From Gigaspora rosea (taxonomy: Eukaryota; Glomeromycota; Glomeromycetes; Diversisporales; Gigasporaceae): a stretch of 64,000 bases of DNA. The stretch lies in NCBI GenBank assembly GCA_003550325.1, contig QKWP01000040.1, positions 428,090 through 492,089 on the forward strand, written 5' to 3'. The position numbers and the translations under genes are program-made. The notes below the pieces were generated by a model. The model was not told where the DNA came from. It worked only from the letters and a program-made list of their open reading frames with translations, and did not search any database. Shown here piece after piece: positions 45,083 through 57,140 of this stretch (position 1 is its first letter; every line of letters starts with the position of its first letter).

Positions 45083-46702
45083 TTATATATATTTTTTGTT
45101 TCGATCTTTGTTTAATTCCATCTCTGCCGATTTCTGATAATAAAGGAATGATTTATTTTCGTCTTTTTCAGTTCCAATTCCATTAAGATAGCAGCGCCCA
45201 ACATTATATGTTCCTTCAGCATCCCCCATTTCTGCCGATTTTTGATAATAAATGAATGCTTTATTTTCATCCTTTTCAACTCCAATTCCTTCTTCATAAC
45301 AACGTCCAACATCATATGTCCCTTCAACATTTCCCATTTCTGCCGATTTTTGATAATAAATGAATGCTTTATTTTCATCCTCTTCAACTCCAATTCCTTC
45401 TTCATAACAACGACCAGTATCATATGTTCCTTCAGCATCCCCCATTGCTGCCGATTTTTGATAATAAATGAATGCTTTATGTTCATTCTCTTTAATTCCA
45501 ATTCCATTTCGATAACAATGACCAACATTATACGTTCCTTTAACATGTCCCATCTCTGAAGATTTTTGAAAATAAATGAATGCTTGACTTTCATCCTTTT
45601 CGACACCAATACCATTAAGATAACAATATCCAACTTCATTTGTTCCGGTTGCATGTCCCATCTCTGCTGATTTTTGATAATAAAAATATGCTTCACATCC
45701 ACCTTTTTCAACACCAATTCCATTTCGATAACAATATCCAACATTATACGTTCCTTTAGCATGACCCATTTCTGCTGATTTTTGAAAATAAATGAATGCT
45801 TTACTTTCATCCTTTTCAACACCAATTCCGTTAAGATAACAATATCCAACATTATAAGTTCCTTTAGGTTCTCCCATTTTTGCTGATTTGTGAAAATAAA
45901 TGAAAGCTTTATTTTCATCTTTTTCAATACCAATTCCATTAAGATAACAATTTCCAACTTGATTTATTCCGGGTGGATGTCCCATCTCTGCTGATTTTTG
46001 ATAATAAACATATGCTTCACGTTCATCCTTTTCAACACCAATTCCATTTCGATAACAATAACCAACATTGTACGTTCCTTTAGGATCTCCTTTTTCTGCA
46101 GCTTTTTGATAATAAATAAATGCTTTATAATCATCTTTTTCAACACCAATTCCATGTTGATAAGAAAATCCAACATGGTTTGTTCCGGCGGGATGACCCA
46201 TTTCTGCTGATTTTTTCCAAGAAATGAATGCCTTATGATCATCCTGTTTAACACCTATTCCATAACGATAAGAATATGCCACCATAAACATTGCCCTGTT
46301 GTTTCCCATCTCAGCTGATTTTTGATAATAAATAAATGCTTTATGTTTATCCATTTCAACCCATTTACCAAAAAAATAACAACTCGCAAGAATGAGTTGA
46401 ACCGTAGAATTTATTTGATGATTTAAACAAAAGTTGAAAATATGGACAGGATTTTGATTATTCTTTATTAGAAATTGTTCTATTGTATCAAGAATTGAAT
46501 CAGAAAATTTGTTTTTCAATTTTTCTTTATTATATATATTGCACATTTCTTTTACAATTTCATTAAGAAACTCCTGAGAGAAGTCCCAATACTTGTTATA
46601 TTCTAAATACAGTAGGGTACCATTGCTTTCAATTTGAAAAAAATTTGATAAGCTGTCGATGTTTTCTGGTTGCTTTACAAATGGTTTATTATAATTTGAC
46701 AT
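45083..46702 (-). CDS. Sel1-like repeat (SLR) protein
   Basis: 539 residues from the ATG at 46702-46700 (MSNYNKPFVKQ). An in-frame ATG at 46741 would add 13 residues (MMPKCELFFLRKK), and I prefer the shorter start by similarity of such proteins' beginnings; this is uncertain. Residues 1-110 are a helical, non-repeat region. From about residue 113 follow 11 full and one partial 36-residue Sel1 repeats with the pattern KAFIYYQKSAEMGxxxGTYNVGxCYxNGIGVEKDE. SLRs form solenoids that scaffold protein complexes. In fungi of this type they often accompany kinase-like genes, but no kinase domain is present here. The 108-bp DNA units are very similar, showing recent expansion or gene conversion. No introns are needed. 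A stop falls right after the divergent last repeat (MELNKDRNKKYI). Confidence 0.93.
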   Translation of the reverse strand: MSNYNKPFVKQPENIDSLSNFFQIESNGTLLYLEYNKYWDFSQEFLNEIVKEMCNIYNKEKLKNKFSDSILDTIEQFLIKNNQNPVHIFNFCLNHQINSTVQLILASCYFFGKWVEMDKHKAFIYYQKSAEMGNNRAMFMVAYSYRYGIGVKQDDHKAFISWKKSAEMGHPAGTNHVGFSYQHGIGVEKDDYKAFIYYQKAAEKGDPKGTYNVGYCYRNGIGVEKDEREAYVYYQKSAEMGHPPGINQVGNCYLNGIGIEKDENKAFIYFHKSAKMGEPKGTYNVGYCYLNGIGVEKDESKAFIYFQKSAEMGHAKGTYNVGYCYRNGIGVEKGGCEAYFYYQKSAEMGHATGTNEVGYCYLNGIGVEKDESQAFIYFQKSSEMGHVKGTYNVGHCYRNGIGIKENEHKAFIYYQKSAAMGDAEGTYDTGRCYEEGIGVEEDENKAFIYYQKSAEMGNVEGTYDVGRCYEEGIGVEKDENKAFIYYQKSAEMGDAEGTYNVGRCYLNGIGTEKDENKSFLYYQKSAEMELNKDRNKKYI

Positions 46703-46889
46703 TTTTTTTCGCAGGAAAAAAAGTTCACACTTGGGCATCATATTTATTAAATTTTAAGGTATCTTTAAGTGTTGATCTTTGCCAAAAACAATTTAATATT
46801 ATGAACGTACAAGGAGAACGTCCCAAATATGGAAATAACTATCCGATTGTTACACAATTATTAAATTATGCTTTTTAAGTCCTTCTATT

Positions 46890-47155
46890 ACATTTAAATT
46901 ATAAGAAATGGCAAAAGAAAAAATCATTATATACTATATATAATAGGTTTTTTATTAATAAATCGATCGTTACTTTTAAGTTGATCGAAATGAAAAATTA
47001 CATTTACACTAAAATTTCATATGATTTGGATACATTTATATTATAAGAAATGGCAAAAATATAATAGGTTTTTTATTAATAAGTCGATCGTTACTTTTAC
47101 GTTGATCGAAATGAAACATTACATATACACTAAAATTTTCATATGATTTGGATAA
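46890..47155. repeat. Two-copy tandem repeat upstream of the Sel1 gene
   Basis: TTATAAGAAATGGCAAAA, then TATAATAGGTTTTTTATTAA, TCGATCGTTACTTTTA and GATCGAAATGAAA occur twice about 120-142 bp apart. It lies 190-450 bp upstream of the start codon, so it could affect expression; this is inference. Confidence 0.75.
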
Positions 47156-47349
47156 AACTTTTATATTTAAGTTTTTTGCGGATGAAGCTTTAATAATTTA
47201 ATAATCATAGAGATCTACCCGCAAAATTGGTAGCTATAACCAGAGCACAAAACCTATTGTAAAATGCCGTAATTTTCCGTTTAATGATGCAACAGTTGGA
47301 AATTCTCCGCTTTTTTATATTATTATACACGCAATATAAATTGATGATA

Positions 47350-48950
47350 ATTGACAAATGACGAAACCTTTCGTCATTGACGATGGCTAAACCTTTCGTC
47401 AAGCCAAATTCCTAAATGACGAATTGACGATTGACGAAAAGCATAACGATTGACGAAATTTATGACGATTGGCGAAACCTATGACGAAATTTGTACGATT
47501 TTATTAATATAATTATAGGAACTTGTATAATAAAACAAACGTAAAATGAAACGTAAAAGGATTAAAATGCCCAATGGAATTTCAAGATAAGGTGTAATGT
47601 AAAAATCGAAACGAAACTGTACGTAAAAATATTTTTTTTTGAAGTCCCAATTGTGTCAATTATTATTTATTTTTTCTATAAATTTGTCCGGTATCACCTA
47701 ATGGTGCCTTGCAATTATCTAATAGGACTAATAGAAAAAAATTTGACCACTAACCAAATTTTGATTCCACGTAATGCTAAACGAACCCTATAACAACGTT
47801 CTCTTGGAAAATTATGAAATTATCAGATTTTTTGTTCTGAAAATCGACTCCGTCCGAACATTTTAAAGGGATATTTATTGGAAGTATATGTTTTTATACG
47901 TTTTTTATACGATAATTTTCAATCAAAAATTTTCTATTTTTACATCCCGTACAAACATAAACAATTTTTCGGAATATTGACACCATTCCGAACAATTCCT
48001 GACAATTTTAGAGTAACCATTTTTTTTAGAGGAACATAACTTTGCATAGCTTTAGATATGACATGAATGAGTCTACTAATTTACAGTATATTAAAAAAAA
48101 AAAAAAATTCAGCCCGCCTATCGGGATTTTGAAACACCAGGTAATGCAAAATGAAAATCAACTTTGTGTGGCTTAATAACCCTTATCGTACTTAACTTTT
48201 TTCTAATTTAATAACTAAATTAATTTTTTAAATAGATTATGCAAATGACCGAATATTTTAAATATTATATAATTAATTATTTAATAAATGTTACGGGATG
48301 ATCGTAAATCAGATGATGGTGAAATTTGAATCTATTTCATGTACAATTTATTTAAAATTTTTGGGGGGTTTTTTTGCCAGCTTTTTTTTTTTATGATCGA
48401 GTTAGATTTTAAGTTAGAGTTATTAATAAAATAGTATAGGTGTATTTTGGTAGGGTTTATATTTTCAGATTGAGACTCCCAAAATTTCATCATCATCCGA
48501 TATCACGATTATCCACGACAATAATTATTTATAATATGTGTTTATTACTGAATAAAACATATTTAAAGAATCGAAATTAATATATTAAGCTAAAAAAATT
48601 AAGTACAATTGTAAAATGGGTAACTTAATACTTTATAATAAAAACATTACTTTCAAAAAAATTTAAGATCTAGAATTTATTGAGATCGTTATAAGAAGCA
48701 TGTTGAAAGAGTATGACTGTATATCGTAATGTAGAATTGGTGGATGTAAAAGACCCGGATCTTTTATACGGCAGTTTATGGTAAATCAATTCGCCAAGAT
48801 TTCACCAATCATCATAGTTTCACCAGTCATCATGGTTTCGCCAGTCATCATAGTTTCGTCAATCGTTAAAGGTTTCGTCAATAGTCAAGGATTTTGTCAA
48901 TCACCAATGGTTTCGTCAGACGAAACAATGACGAAATTTTTCGTCATCGC
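47350..48950. mobile_element. Element bounded by TGACGAAA motif arrays
   Basis: 47350-47500 carries about ten TGACGAAA/TTTCGTCA motifs and 48780-48950 carries the inverted set. The outermost pair are ATGACGAAACCTTTCGTCAT and ATGACGAAAAATTTCGTCAT (on the complement), each itself palindromic. No ORF between. Clustered motifs at both ends resemble hAT or similar subterminal binding arrays; no target duplication was found. A piece of the AAGAT(C/A)AGGTGTAATG MITE family lies inside at 47575-47640. Confidence 0.55.
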
Positions 48951-49002
48951 AAAAATAGTTTCGTCCATCATTAGATTACATAACTCGGAAATCTTGTAAC
49001 CG

Positions 49003-49174
49003 CGATCAGCAAATTACGCTATCATACTGGGAACCAGGAATTTAGCAATCTATGTTTGGCTAAAAATTATTCTACGAATTTTTTTTGACCAACCATGTAT
49101 TGACATTTTTTCTATAGTCCTAATTCTCAAACTTGATACGTACGTGCGTACGTACGTGGAATTTGCTGATCACA
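49003..49174. mobile_element. 172-bp MITE
   Basis: CGCGATCAGCAAATTACG and, complemented from the right, TGTGATCAGCAAATTCC. Near the right end is a CGTACGTGCGTACGTACG alternating tract. Confidence 0.5.
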
Positions 49175-49815
49175 GAATATAAAACTTTTATCCAAATCAT
49201 ATAAAAATTTTAGAACATTTATAACATTTTGAATAATTTAAAAAGCAAAGATCGATTTACAAAATTGGCTTTTATATGATATAATGATTTAATTCTATAT
49301 ATAGTGATGCTCTTCGGATATTTATCAATTTTTATAGTATAAATTTAATTATATGATACGGTCTACCCTTAAACGTTTTAAGTAACTTGAAGCGTTCACC
49401 TTGCCTTACATAATATTACATTTTATCAACCTAGTTTTAATTAATAAATTTTAGAATTATGAACCTTTTTTGTATGTTTATATAATTTTTTTTAAAAAAG
49501 TTAAAGTATACAAATAACAGTTATTAGCTTCGCATTTCTTTTCTTTCTTTCTTTTTTTTTTTTTTGTACTTAGAATGTGGTAATATATTTACATAGGTAT
49601 AATATGTAATACGGTGTGTGAAACAAAACCATTAATATTTAAAGATCTCTTCAATAGAATAATAGCATATGATACTATAAAAAAATTTAATTGTTTAGAC
49701 ATAGGATTAAATAAACATTTTCAAATAACGATAGTTATATAAGGAATAGTTGCGCAACGCGTGAAAAACACATGACAAATATATAAACTCAAAAATAATA
49801 TTATCAGTTATCAAC
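49175..49815. other. A+T-rich spacer, nothing recognised
   Basis: Includes a C/T-rich tract at 49535-49566. No gene. Confidence 0.5.
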
Positions 49816-49829
49816 CTAGTTTTGGTAGT

Positions 49830-50870
49830 CAAGGCCTAAAATATCGACTGACTAAGTCGATGTTACAAAAACCTGCTTAGCTGCTTAGTTGACTATCGCT
49901 TAAAAATATCAAACATTTTGAACATTTTGGGTCATTCCGTGCTTAATCGATTAGCGCTTAAAAACATCGCATATTTTGACCATTTTGAGCCATTCCGTCT
50001 TATCGTATCATACACGATGCGCATGATGCGCATGCTGCACATGACTTGCACATTTCTTATTAACATAGGTAAGTGCTGTAAAGCATGATGAACCCGTTTA
50101 CCATTTCTAATATAAATTGATTAAAAAATTATTAATAAACGATTTATGATAATATCAAATTATTTGACGATCCAAAATGATGGAACCCGAACCACATCTA
50201 AAGTGTAGCATATATGGGTCATGGACTAGGAAAACCCGTCTATGACGCTTTTGATTCAAATTAAAGTGCAGGCCTATATCTATATGTATTTTGCTTTTTA
50301 CCTACGTTGATAATAATTTATCGAGATATTTTAATTTGAATATAACCTAATTTTTTTAACGTTCGTGTCGTTCGACAGCCAATGATTGACTTGATTGACT
50401 ACTCAATTAAATTAGGTTGGTAAATCAAGCGGTTTATAATAAAAATTCAGGGGTAAAATTTAGGTTTCACCCGACAAATAATCGTCATTTTCTCAAAATG
50501 GTTTCCTAGTCGATGCCCCATATAGATATACTAGGAAAACGAATATCGTTAGTGTCCAAACCATGAAGCTGATCCGTGTCGATCTCTATAGTTGATTGGC
50601 TAACATTTGCGCACGTGACTGGAATCTAACGGAATCCAGCACAAAATCATGTGCTGATTTTTTCAATTTATGCAGATCGGGCCCCAAAAATTGATTTATT
50701 CCACTCATCTCCGTTAGGCCAAATGATCTGCAAATTTGACCGGAATTAAATCAATTTTTGGGGTCCGATCTACATAAATCGAAAAAATCAGCCTATGGAT
50801 ATCAGTCTATTTTTATCAAGAGCCGTCAATTAATAATCGACTTGACTATGTCAATTAATCCAATTTTACC
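49830..50870. repeat. Possible element with GTCGACT/TTGACT motif ends
   Basis: 49830-49990 has two ~58-bp diverged units (GCTTAAAAA(T/C)ATC ... GGTCATTCCGTGCTTA) and CGACTGACTAAGTCGA. 50370-50420 and 50825-50870 have TTGACTTGATTGACT motifs. The ends are not defined; confidence is low. Confidence 0.35.
50650..50795. repeat. Hairpin of ~50-bp arms
   Basis: GCTGATTTTTTCAATTTATG and CAGATCGGGCCCCAAAAATT pair with ATTTTTGGGGTCCGATCTAC and ATAAATCGAAAAAATCAGCC. The loop is about 40 bp. Confidence 0.8.
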
Positions 50871-52150
50871 AGTCTTACTGGTTAAAAGAAACCTTTCTAG
50901 CCAAATTAGCACAAACAAAGTAAGTCGTTATTTTTGAATGCCTCAATTATAATGTTTTCATTTCATTACTCGTTCAAATGACTTTGTTAATACAGAAGGA
51001 AAACTACATAGAAATCTGCATGTTTTTAGTCACAAGCTCTACCAAAATGCTTGGGTATCTACTTAAATACGTCCAAATTAACAATTCACACTTCATAACA
51101 AGTTATGCATATATATTATAGCAGACTAATACTCACTTAGCCATTGTATCTGTTGCATGAGAAAAATTTATAGCGAAAACAAGACTTATACTGTATGTAG
51201 CATTATATACAGTGGCAGGTGAGTGTGCATTGCTATTAGTGTGGAGCCTAATCACCAAGCAAGAATTCTTGCGCTATCTTTATAAATTTGGTACCAATTA
51301 CCAAACAAAAGGTATTACTATGGAGCCCCTTACAATTGACCCTTTCACTGCTGTTATCATGGGTCGAATTTCAATAATAAGGTTCTGCATTGCTTTCATT
51401 AGGGCCTGGAATGGACCGCCCATTCGATGATTTATTTTTCCCATATTAATATGCTTTATACGTATATTATAACATGTGAGAAAACCATTACTTAAACTGA
51501 AGAAGGGATTTTTAAAAATCAGCATACGTAGTGAAAATCAAAAAAGTTGAACGGAGACATCTCTCTCACATTTCAAGTTAACACATCAATGTAGGGTCCA
51601 AAGATCCCGTATAATATGAGACTTCCATAAGAAAATGGGACATTGGTTTATTATTATAAATCATCGATGATAAACCAATGAGTGTCAAAGGAAAACCACA
51701 GGTTGGGATTGATCGTACTGGTAATAATATAGATATACTATAGTTTAAATGTTCCAAATTAATAAAAACACATTTGTCTACCTGTAATAACATTCAACGG
51801 CATTTACTTTGAGTTTTAAATATAAATTTCTTTGATTTCGTTTCGATTTGTTTTTTTTTTATAAATTAAGATTTTAATACTATTATCATGTATAAATTTA
51901 CCTACGATTGACTTCAATAAATTAGTCGTGAAGTCTCACTCATTGTTAATCGTTACTTTGTCACTTTGTTCCTATTTCGGTATAAACGTTATTATTATTA
52001 TTACGTGATTGTATTTCTTGAAATCATAACCGTTAAACACTACCCGTAACTATAGAGATAAATAAATTCCTAGATTGGCTCCACTCTCCCTAATTTTATA
52101 GCTACACTCGTGTCTACCATTATTGGGCGGTTTATGAACTATCAAATACT
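50871..52150. other. No gene supported
   Basis: Short ORFs at 51212-51430 and its opposite strand carry no recognisable domain. An ATG-containing GGGCCTGGAATGGACCGCCC stretch near 51402 is less A+T-rich and could be a relic of something coding. Confidence 0.4.
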
Positions 52151-52156
52151 ATTTTT

Positions 52157-52253
52157 GATCCATCTAAGGCCGATTGTCATATGGGTGAGTACACAGCAAA
52201 GTCATGCTTAGAGTATATATATTATATATGCTCAAAGCGTGCACTCGCCCATA
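52157..52253. repeat. 97-bp hairpin
   Basis: GTCATATGGGTGAGTACAC pairs with GTGCACTCGCCCATATGAC; an inner inverted segment (CTTAGAGTATATAT / ATATATGCTCAAAG) continues it. Confidence 0.8.
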
Positions 52254-52467
52254 TGACCTATCGGAAACTTAAATAAAAAGACTATCAGATATCAGAAATG
52301 ACAGGTTATCGGACATTGATTATGGAACAGGCATGGTGGATCGATTTTTAATCTTTTATGGCAGATTACGGTTTCGACAGGATCGGTTTTGGGCCAACAG
52401 TAATGGCCATATTAAAGACCTGAAAGAATTGTCAAACTGGAATGACAATGTTAATGGTAACATATTA

Positions 52468-52829
52468 GTATTTACACGAAATAATGCGCACCTACGCGTT
52501 ATTTCGAGGAGATGCACGTTATTTCGAGTACGCGCATGGGCGTTGTTTCGGGGTAAAGGTCTAATTTCTGCAAAATTGTGCGTTATGTATGTGTGATGCA
52601 TAACAAAACGGTATTTCTTAATTTTATATACAGCCTTTCCGATTTTTTGACCAAAAAATTCTTGTTTCTGCTTGTTATCTTAATTCGTCATTTCAACGAT
52701 TATTAATTCGCCATGTGGAGTGTCCATTATTTCGGGACGCACATGGACGTTATTTCGAAACCAACTATGCTATTTTAAGGAAATGCAATTTCGAAATAAC
52801 TCCCATGTGCGTTATTTCGCGTAAATACG
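52468..52829. mobile_element. MITE with CGAAATAACGC subterminal repeats
   Basis: GTATTTACACGAAATAATGC on the left and, complemented, GTATTTACGCGAAATAACGC on the right. Several GTTATTTCGA / CGAAATAACG motifs sit near both ends. No ORF; target duplication unresolved. It directly abuts the next element. Confidence 0.68.
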
Positions 52830-52838
52830 GTATATGAC

Positions 52839-53202
52839 CAGTGTTGGAAATTAGTGTTCTCGGAGTTCTCATGAGAACACTATTATAAATTTGAGAACAG
52901 TATAAATTTTTTACTGTTCACTATCAAAAAAATTTTTGAGAACAGTAAAATAATAATGTTCTCATAAGTGTATAATATAATTCACAGCAAACCAAAACTT
53001 ATAAAAATCATATGAAAAATTCATTTAATTTTCATGGATAAGATTTCAATTTGCATTATAACTACTTATTTGAGGGAGTTCATATTTGTAACATTGTGTT
53101 TTTTTTTTTTTAGTGAGAACAGTAACCAATTGTTTGAGAACACATGTAGTTATTATACTGTTCTCATGAGAACAGTGTTTGAGTCTGAAATTTCCAACAT
53201 TG
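52839..53202. mobile_element. 364-bp non-autonomous hAT element, exact 8-bp duplication
   Basis: CAGTGTTGGAAATT at the left and its near complement AATTTCCAACATTG at the right. TATATGAC occurs at 52831-52838 and 53203-53210. Multiple TGAGAACA/TGTTCTCA motifs lie subterminally. The termini match 28137 and 28499. Confidence 0.88.
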
Positions 53203-53210
53203 TATATGAC

Positions 53211-53506
53211 ATATCATTTCAAAACCAACTAATAACTCAGAAGAATATGAAGATGGAGATGATGAATAATAATGCTATTAATTTCAAGAAAAAATATTGA
53301 AAAAATACAGTATATTGAGGATTAAATCGAACATATTAAATTGAGAGGCTACAGGATTTTTTAATAAACAATGTTCTTCGCTTTGTAGCTTTATCTGTTA
53401 CTACCTTGATTCATTTGAAATCAGCTTCTCTCCAATCCCGCTCAAGCCCAACAACTCAACCTTCATGATCAGCATGATAAACTAAATATATATAATCTTA
53501 ATAGTG
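53211..53506. other. Spacer, no gene
   Basis: Short stretch between two transposons without recognisable coding content. Confidence 0.45.
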
Positions 53507-53825
53507 CTATAAACCAAAGATGGCACCGAAACCTTTTTTGCCAATTCTGAAAGTTTCAGGTTTCGATTATAGCTTCCGAAACCTCATCCGAAACTCAAAA
53601 CCTCACCCGAAACCCAAAACCTCACCCGAAACCCGAATCCTTACCCGAAACCCGAATCCTTACTCGAAACCCTGAAACCTCAACCGAAACCCAAAACCTC
53701 ACCCAAAACCCGAAACCTCAACTGAAACCCCAAAACTGCCAAAACATCAATAACTTATTTGTTTATTCTCTCTATTTCATTCTGATATTGTGTTAACATA
53801 TGGAATTACCCTTGTTATCATATGT

Positions 53826-54117
53826 GATCATGATCGATCAGCATAATGAGAAATGATCCCGCATGAGAGCGTGATAGTTATACGCGATCAATCGATCAGT
53901 GGAATGAGGAATAATCCCGCATGAGAGCGTGATGGTTATACGCGATCAATCGATTAGCGTAATGAGAAATGATCCCACATAAGAGCGTGATGGTTATACG
54001 CGATCAATCAATCAGCGTAATGAGAAATGATCCCGCATGAGAGCGTAATGGTTATACGCGATCAATCGATCAGCGTAACGAGGAATGATCCCGCATGAGA
54101 GCGTGATAGTTATACGC
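53826..54117. repeat. Five tandem 58-60-bp units in the hAT 5' region
   Basis: Units at 53826-53885, 53886-53943, 53944-54001, 54002-54059 and 54060-54117. Each contains GATCAATCGATCAGCGTAAT, GATCCCGCATGAGAGCGTGA and TTATACGC. Degenerate higher-order copies with GTTAACATATG(A/G)GATCACCC follow at 54220-54310 and 54420-54500. Confidence 0.9.
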
Positions 54118-54341
54118 GGATAGTTATATTGAGACAGAAGATCATTACTACTGTATATTTGTTTTTCTTTATTTATTTGTTTATTTGTTTGTTTATTCTC
54201 TCTATTATCATTCCAATATTGTGTTAACATATGAGATCACCCTTGTTACCGTGATGCGATCATGATAGATCAGAGTAAAGAGGAATGATCCCAAGTAAGA
54301 GTGATGGTTATACCAAGACAGAAGATATCATTACTATATTT

Positions 54342-54373
<32 letters not shown>

Positions 54374-54707
54374 TTGCTTATAATTATACTGTATTCACTC
54401 TATTATCGGGTTTGATATCATGTTAACATATGGGATCACCCTAGTTATAATGATGCGATCATAATCGATCAGCGTAACAAGGGATGATCCTGTCAAAGAT
54501 TCGGAATGTAATACCTATAGCCTTACCGAAAAAGATACAATTAGTTGGAGATTAAAAGAGCAAAATATGTATAAAAATGCCTGATTTTTGACTATATAAA
54601 AATAAGTTTTCACTTATCTTAAAAATAAAAGTCTAAAACCTTGACAGCTATATTACAAAATTCTATTTAATAACTTCTTATTCTTAAAATATTTACCATT
54701 TTTTAAT

Positions 54708-57140
54708 ATGCCAGAATCTAAAAAAATTAAACATGCTGATGAAAAAATTATTGGTGGTTGTCCATTAAAGCCAATTTGGAAATTTTATAATAGAGGCAAA
54801 CAATTGGATAACTCAGGCCATTATGAAGCAATTTGTAAAGCATGTGAAAAATTATTTTCACCTGGAAAACTATTATTAATGGAAAAGCATATTATTAGTG
54901 ACTGTGCTTTTGTTTCTGAAGAAGTAAAAGAAGCAGTTATATATATTGTTGAATCTCGTGAAAAAACTTCAAGTATTAGTAGAACTAAACATTCAAGTGA
55001 ACAAATAAGTTTAAATGAATTTCTTGAAAGTACAGCTATACCAGATAAATGTATTGAATCAATAAATAGAGCACTTATTAAAGCATTTGTATGCTGTGGA
55101 TTACCTTGGAGGCTTATTGAGCATCCATTTTTTATTGAATTTTTAAAACAACTTCGCCCTGCTTATACACCACCTAGTAGAAAATTTATTGCAGAAAATT
55201 TATTAATAAATGAAATAATTAGAATTGATACAAATTTATATAAATCATTAAAAGATTCAAAAAATTTAACATTAGGTATTTAATTGTATTTATTTATTTT
55301 TCATTTAATTTATAATTTAATTATACTATATATTTAAAATAAGCTACTACTTAGAATAAAATATTTTTGTTAATTTATTTTTAGCTTTAGATGGATGGAC
55401 CAGTATAACAGGCAAATCATTGTGGAATTTTATTATTTGTCTAAATAATGGTAAAGAAATTCTTTGGAAAATTTTAGATTTTTCAGATACAAATCATACT
55501 GCAAATTTTTTAACTAATGAAATTCAAAAAGTTCTTATTGACATTGGTGTTGAAAAGTTTATTGGTATAGTAACAGATGCAGGAGCAAATATTAATTTAG
55601 CAAGAAAACAAATTTCTCAAAAATATACACATATATTAAGTATTAGATGTATTGTACATGCATTTAATCTTATAACAAAAGATTTAATTAAACATCCATT
55701 TGCAGCAAGAATTATCCAATGGTGCAAAACTTTAGTTACATATTTTAAAAAAAGCCATTTACCAAATAATCTTTTAGCAGCCAAAATTTCTGAAAAAAAA
55801 AATCAGGTGGTGGATTAAAAACTTATATTGATACAAGATGGACAACAGTTTATGCAATGTTAAAATCAGTTTATCAATTAGAAACATGTTTAAAAGAGGT
55901 AATCATTATTTAAAGTTTTTAATTTATATTTAAAATTAATAACTTAAATAATTTTTTATTTAGATTGCTATTGAAAATCCTTTAGCTATAACAAATGAAT
56001 CTGTTAAAGCAATTATTTGTAGAAAAAAAGGATTTTTTTATGATGTTTATGATTTAGCAAAAATTTTTAAACCTATTAATGATGCAATTATTAAACTCCA
56101 AAGAAGAAATATAACGTTAGCTGATTGCTATTTTGCATTAATTTCTTTAGGAAATTCAATTTATAAGCTTTCTAAAGAAGATCCTAAAGATCCTAAACAA
56201 TTTTATAAATATGCTATTAACAAATTTAATTCAAGATTTAGTGAATATGAATATGATGAATATGTTTTAGCATATTTTCTTCATCCACTTTATAAAGGTA
56301 AATAAATTTTATTATTTAAATTTTAAATTATTTAATTTTAACTTTATAAATTATTTAGGTGCAGGTATTAAAAAAAGTCAATTTTTAAAAATTGCAACCT
56401 CAGCAGCAAATATTTGGCAACAAATGGTAAAAATTCCAGAAATTGCAACACAATTAAAAAAATATAACCATTCTAAAGAAAAATCAGGAGATATGATTAT
56501 TTCTCAATTTAGAGAATTTTACTTGCAAAGAGAACCATTTAATGCACCATTCTCATTAAATATTGATACAGCCTTAAGTTGGTGGAAAACATGTACAATA
56601 TCACCACCATATTTACAATTACTTGGAATTAAACTTTTTTCAATTACTCCACATACAGCAAGCTGTGAAAGAATTTGGTCTATTTGTGGATGGATGACAG
56701 GAAAAAGAAGAACAAATTTATCAGTTGAAAATTTAGAATCTTTGGTTAAAATTCATTCTTATTATATTAATAACAAAGAATCTGAATTGAATTTATATAG
56801 CAAAGAACATGCAGCAGATGACATTTATCAAGAATTATATAATGCACAAATTGAAGAAGAGGAAGAAGAAGACCAAAATGAAACAGAAAATATTAATTTA
56901 GATGAGTATGATTTAGATGATGATGAAGGAACTGTGTGGGAAAATCTAAATTTATTAGAAATAATTGATTTAGAAAATCATAATTTTGATGACACAGATG
57001 ATAATCAAATAACAGAAGACTTAAATAATGATGAAGAACTAAATACTTTTATTCAAGATTTAGAAGATCAAGGTGATTATGATCCTAGCCAAATAGCACA
57101 AAAACATTTTGATGATAATGATGAAATTTATTATTATTAA
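54708..57140 (+). CDS. hAT transposase, 4 exons, one homopolymer frameshift
   Basis: Exons 54708-55275, 55385-55898, 55964-56297 and 56359-57140; introns of 109, 65 and 61 nt, all GT-AG. The product is about 732 residues. N-terminal BED-like zinc finger: PIWKFYNRGK ... CKACEKLFSPGK ... HIISDC (about residues 22-66). Catalytic core: LALDGWTS (D192), IVTDAGANIN (D254), DTRWTTVYAML, then the C-terminal dimerisation domain ALSWWKTCTI ... HTASCERIWSICGWMTGKRR with the third acidic residue at about 575. The tail from about residue 625 is strongly acidic. The only defect is an A10 run at 55793-55802: 8 or 11 A would keep the frame into SGGGLKTYIDTRW. That could be real decay or a homopolymer error. 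It acts in the nucleus on the ends of 53515-57612. Confidence 0.9.

Noticed and set aside
45112-45957. Long second reading frame on the same strand within the Sel1 gene (and open frames on the opposite strand)
   Set aside because: The units are 108 bp, a multiple of three, and nearly identical, so a frame without stops in one unit is open in all. Composition is not protein-like and the Sel1 pattern is clearly in the other frame.
51212-51525. Overlapping small ORFs on both strands
   Set aside because: No recognisable motif and no repeat support; kept only as spacer.
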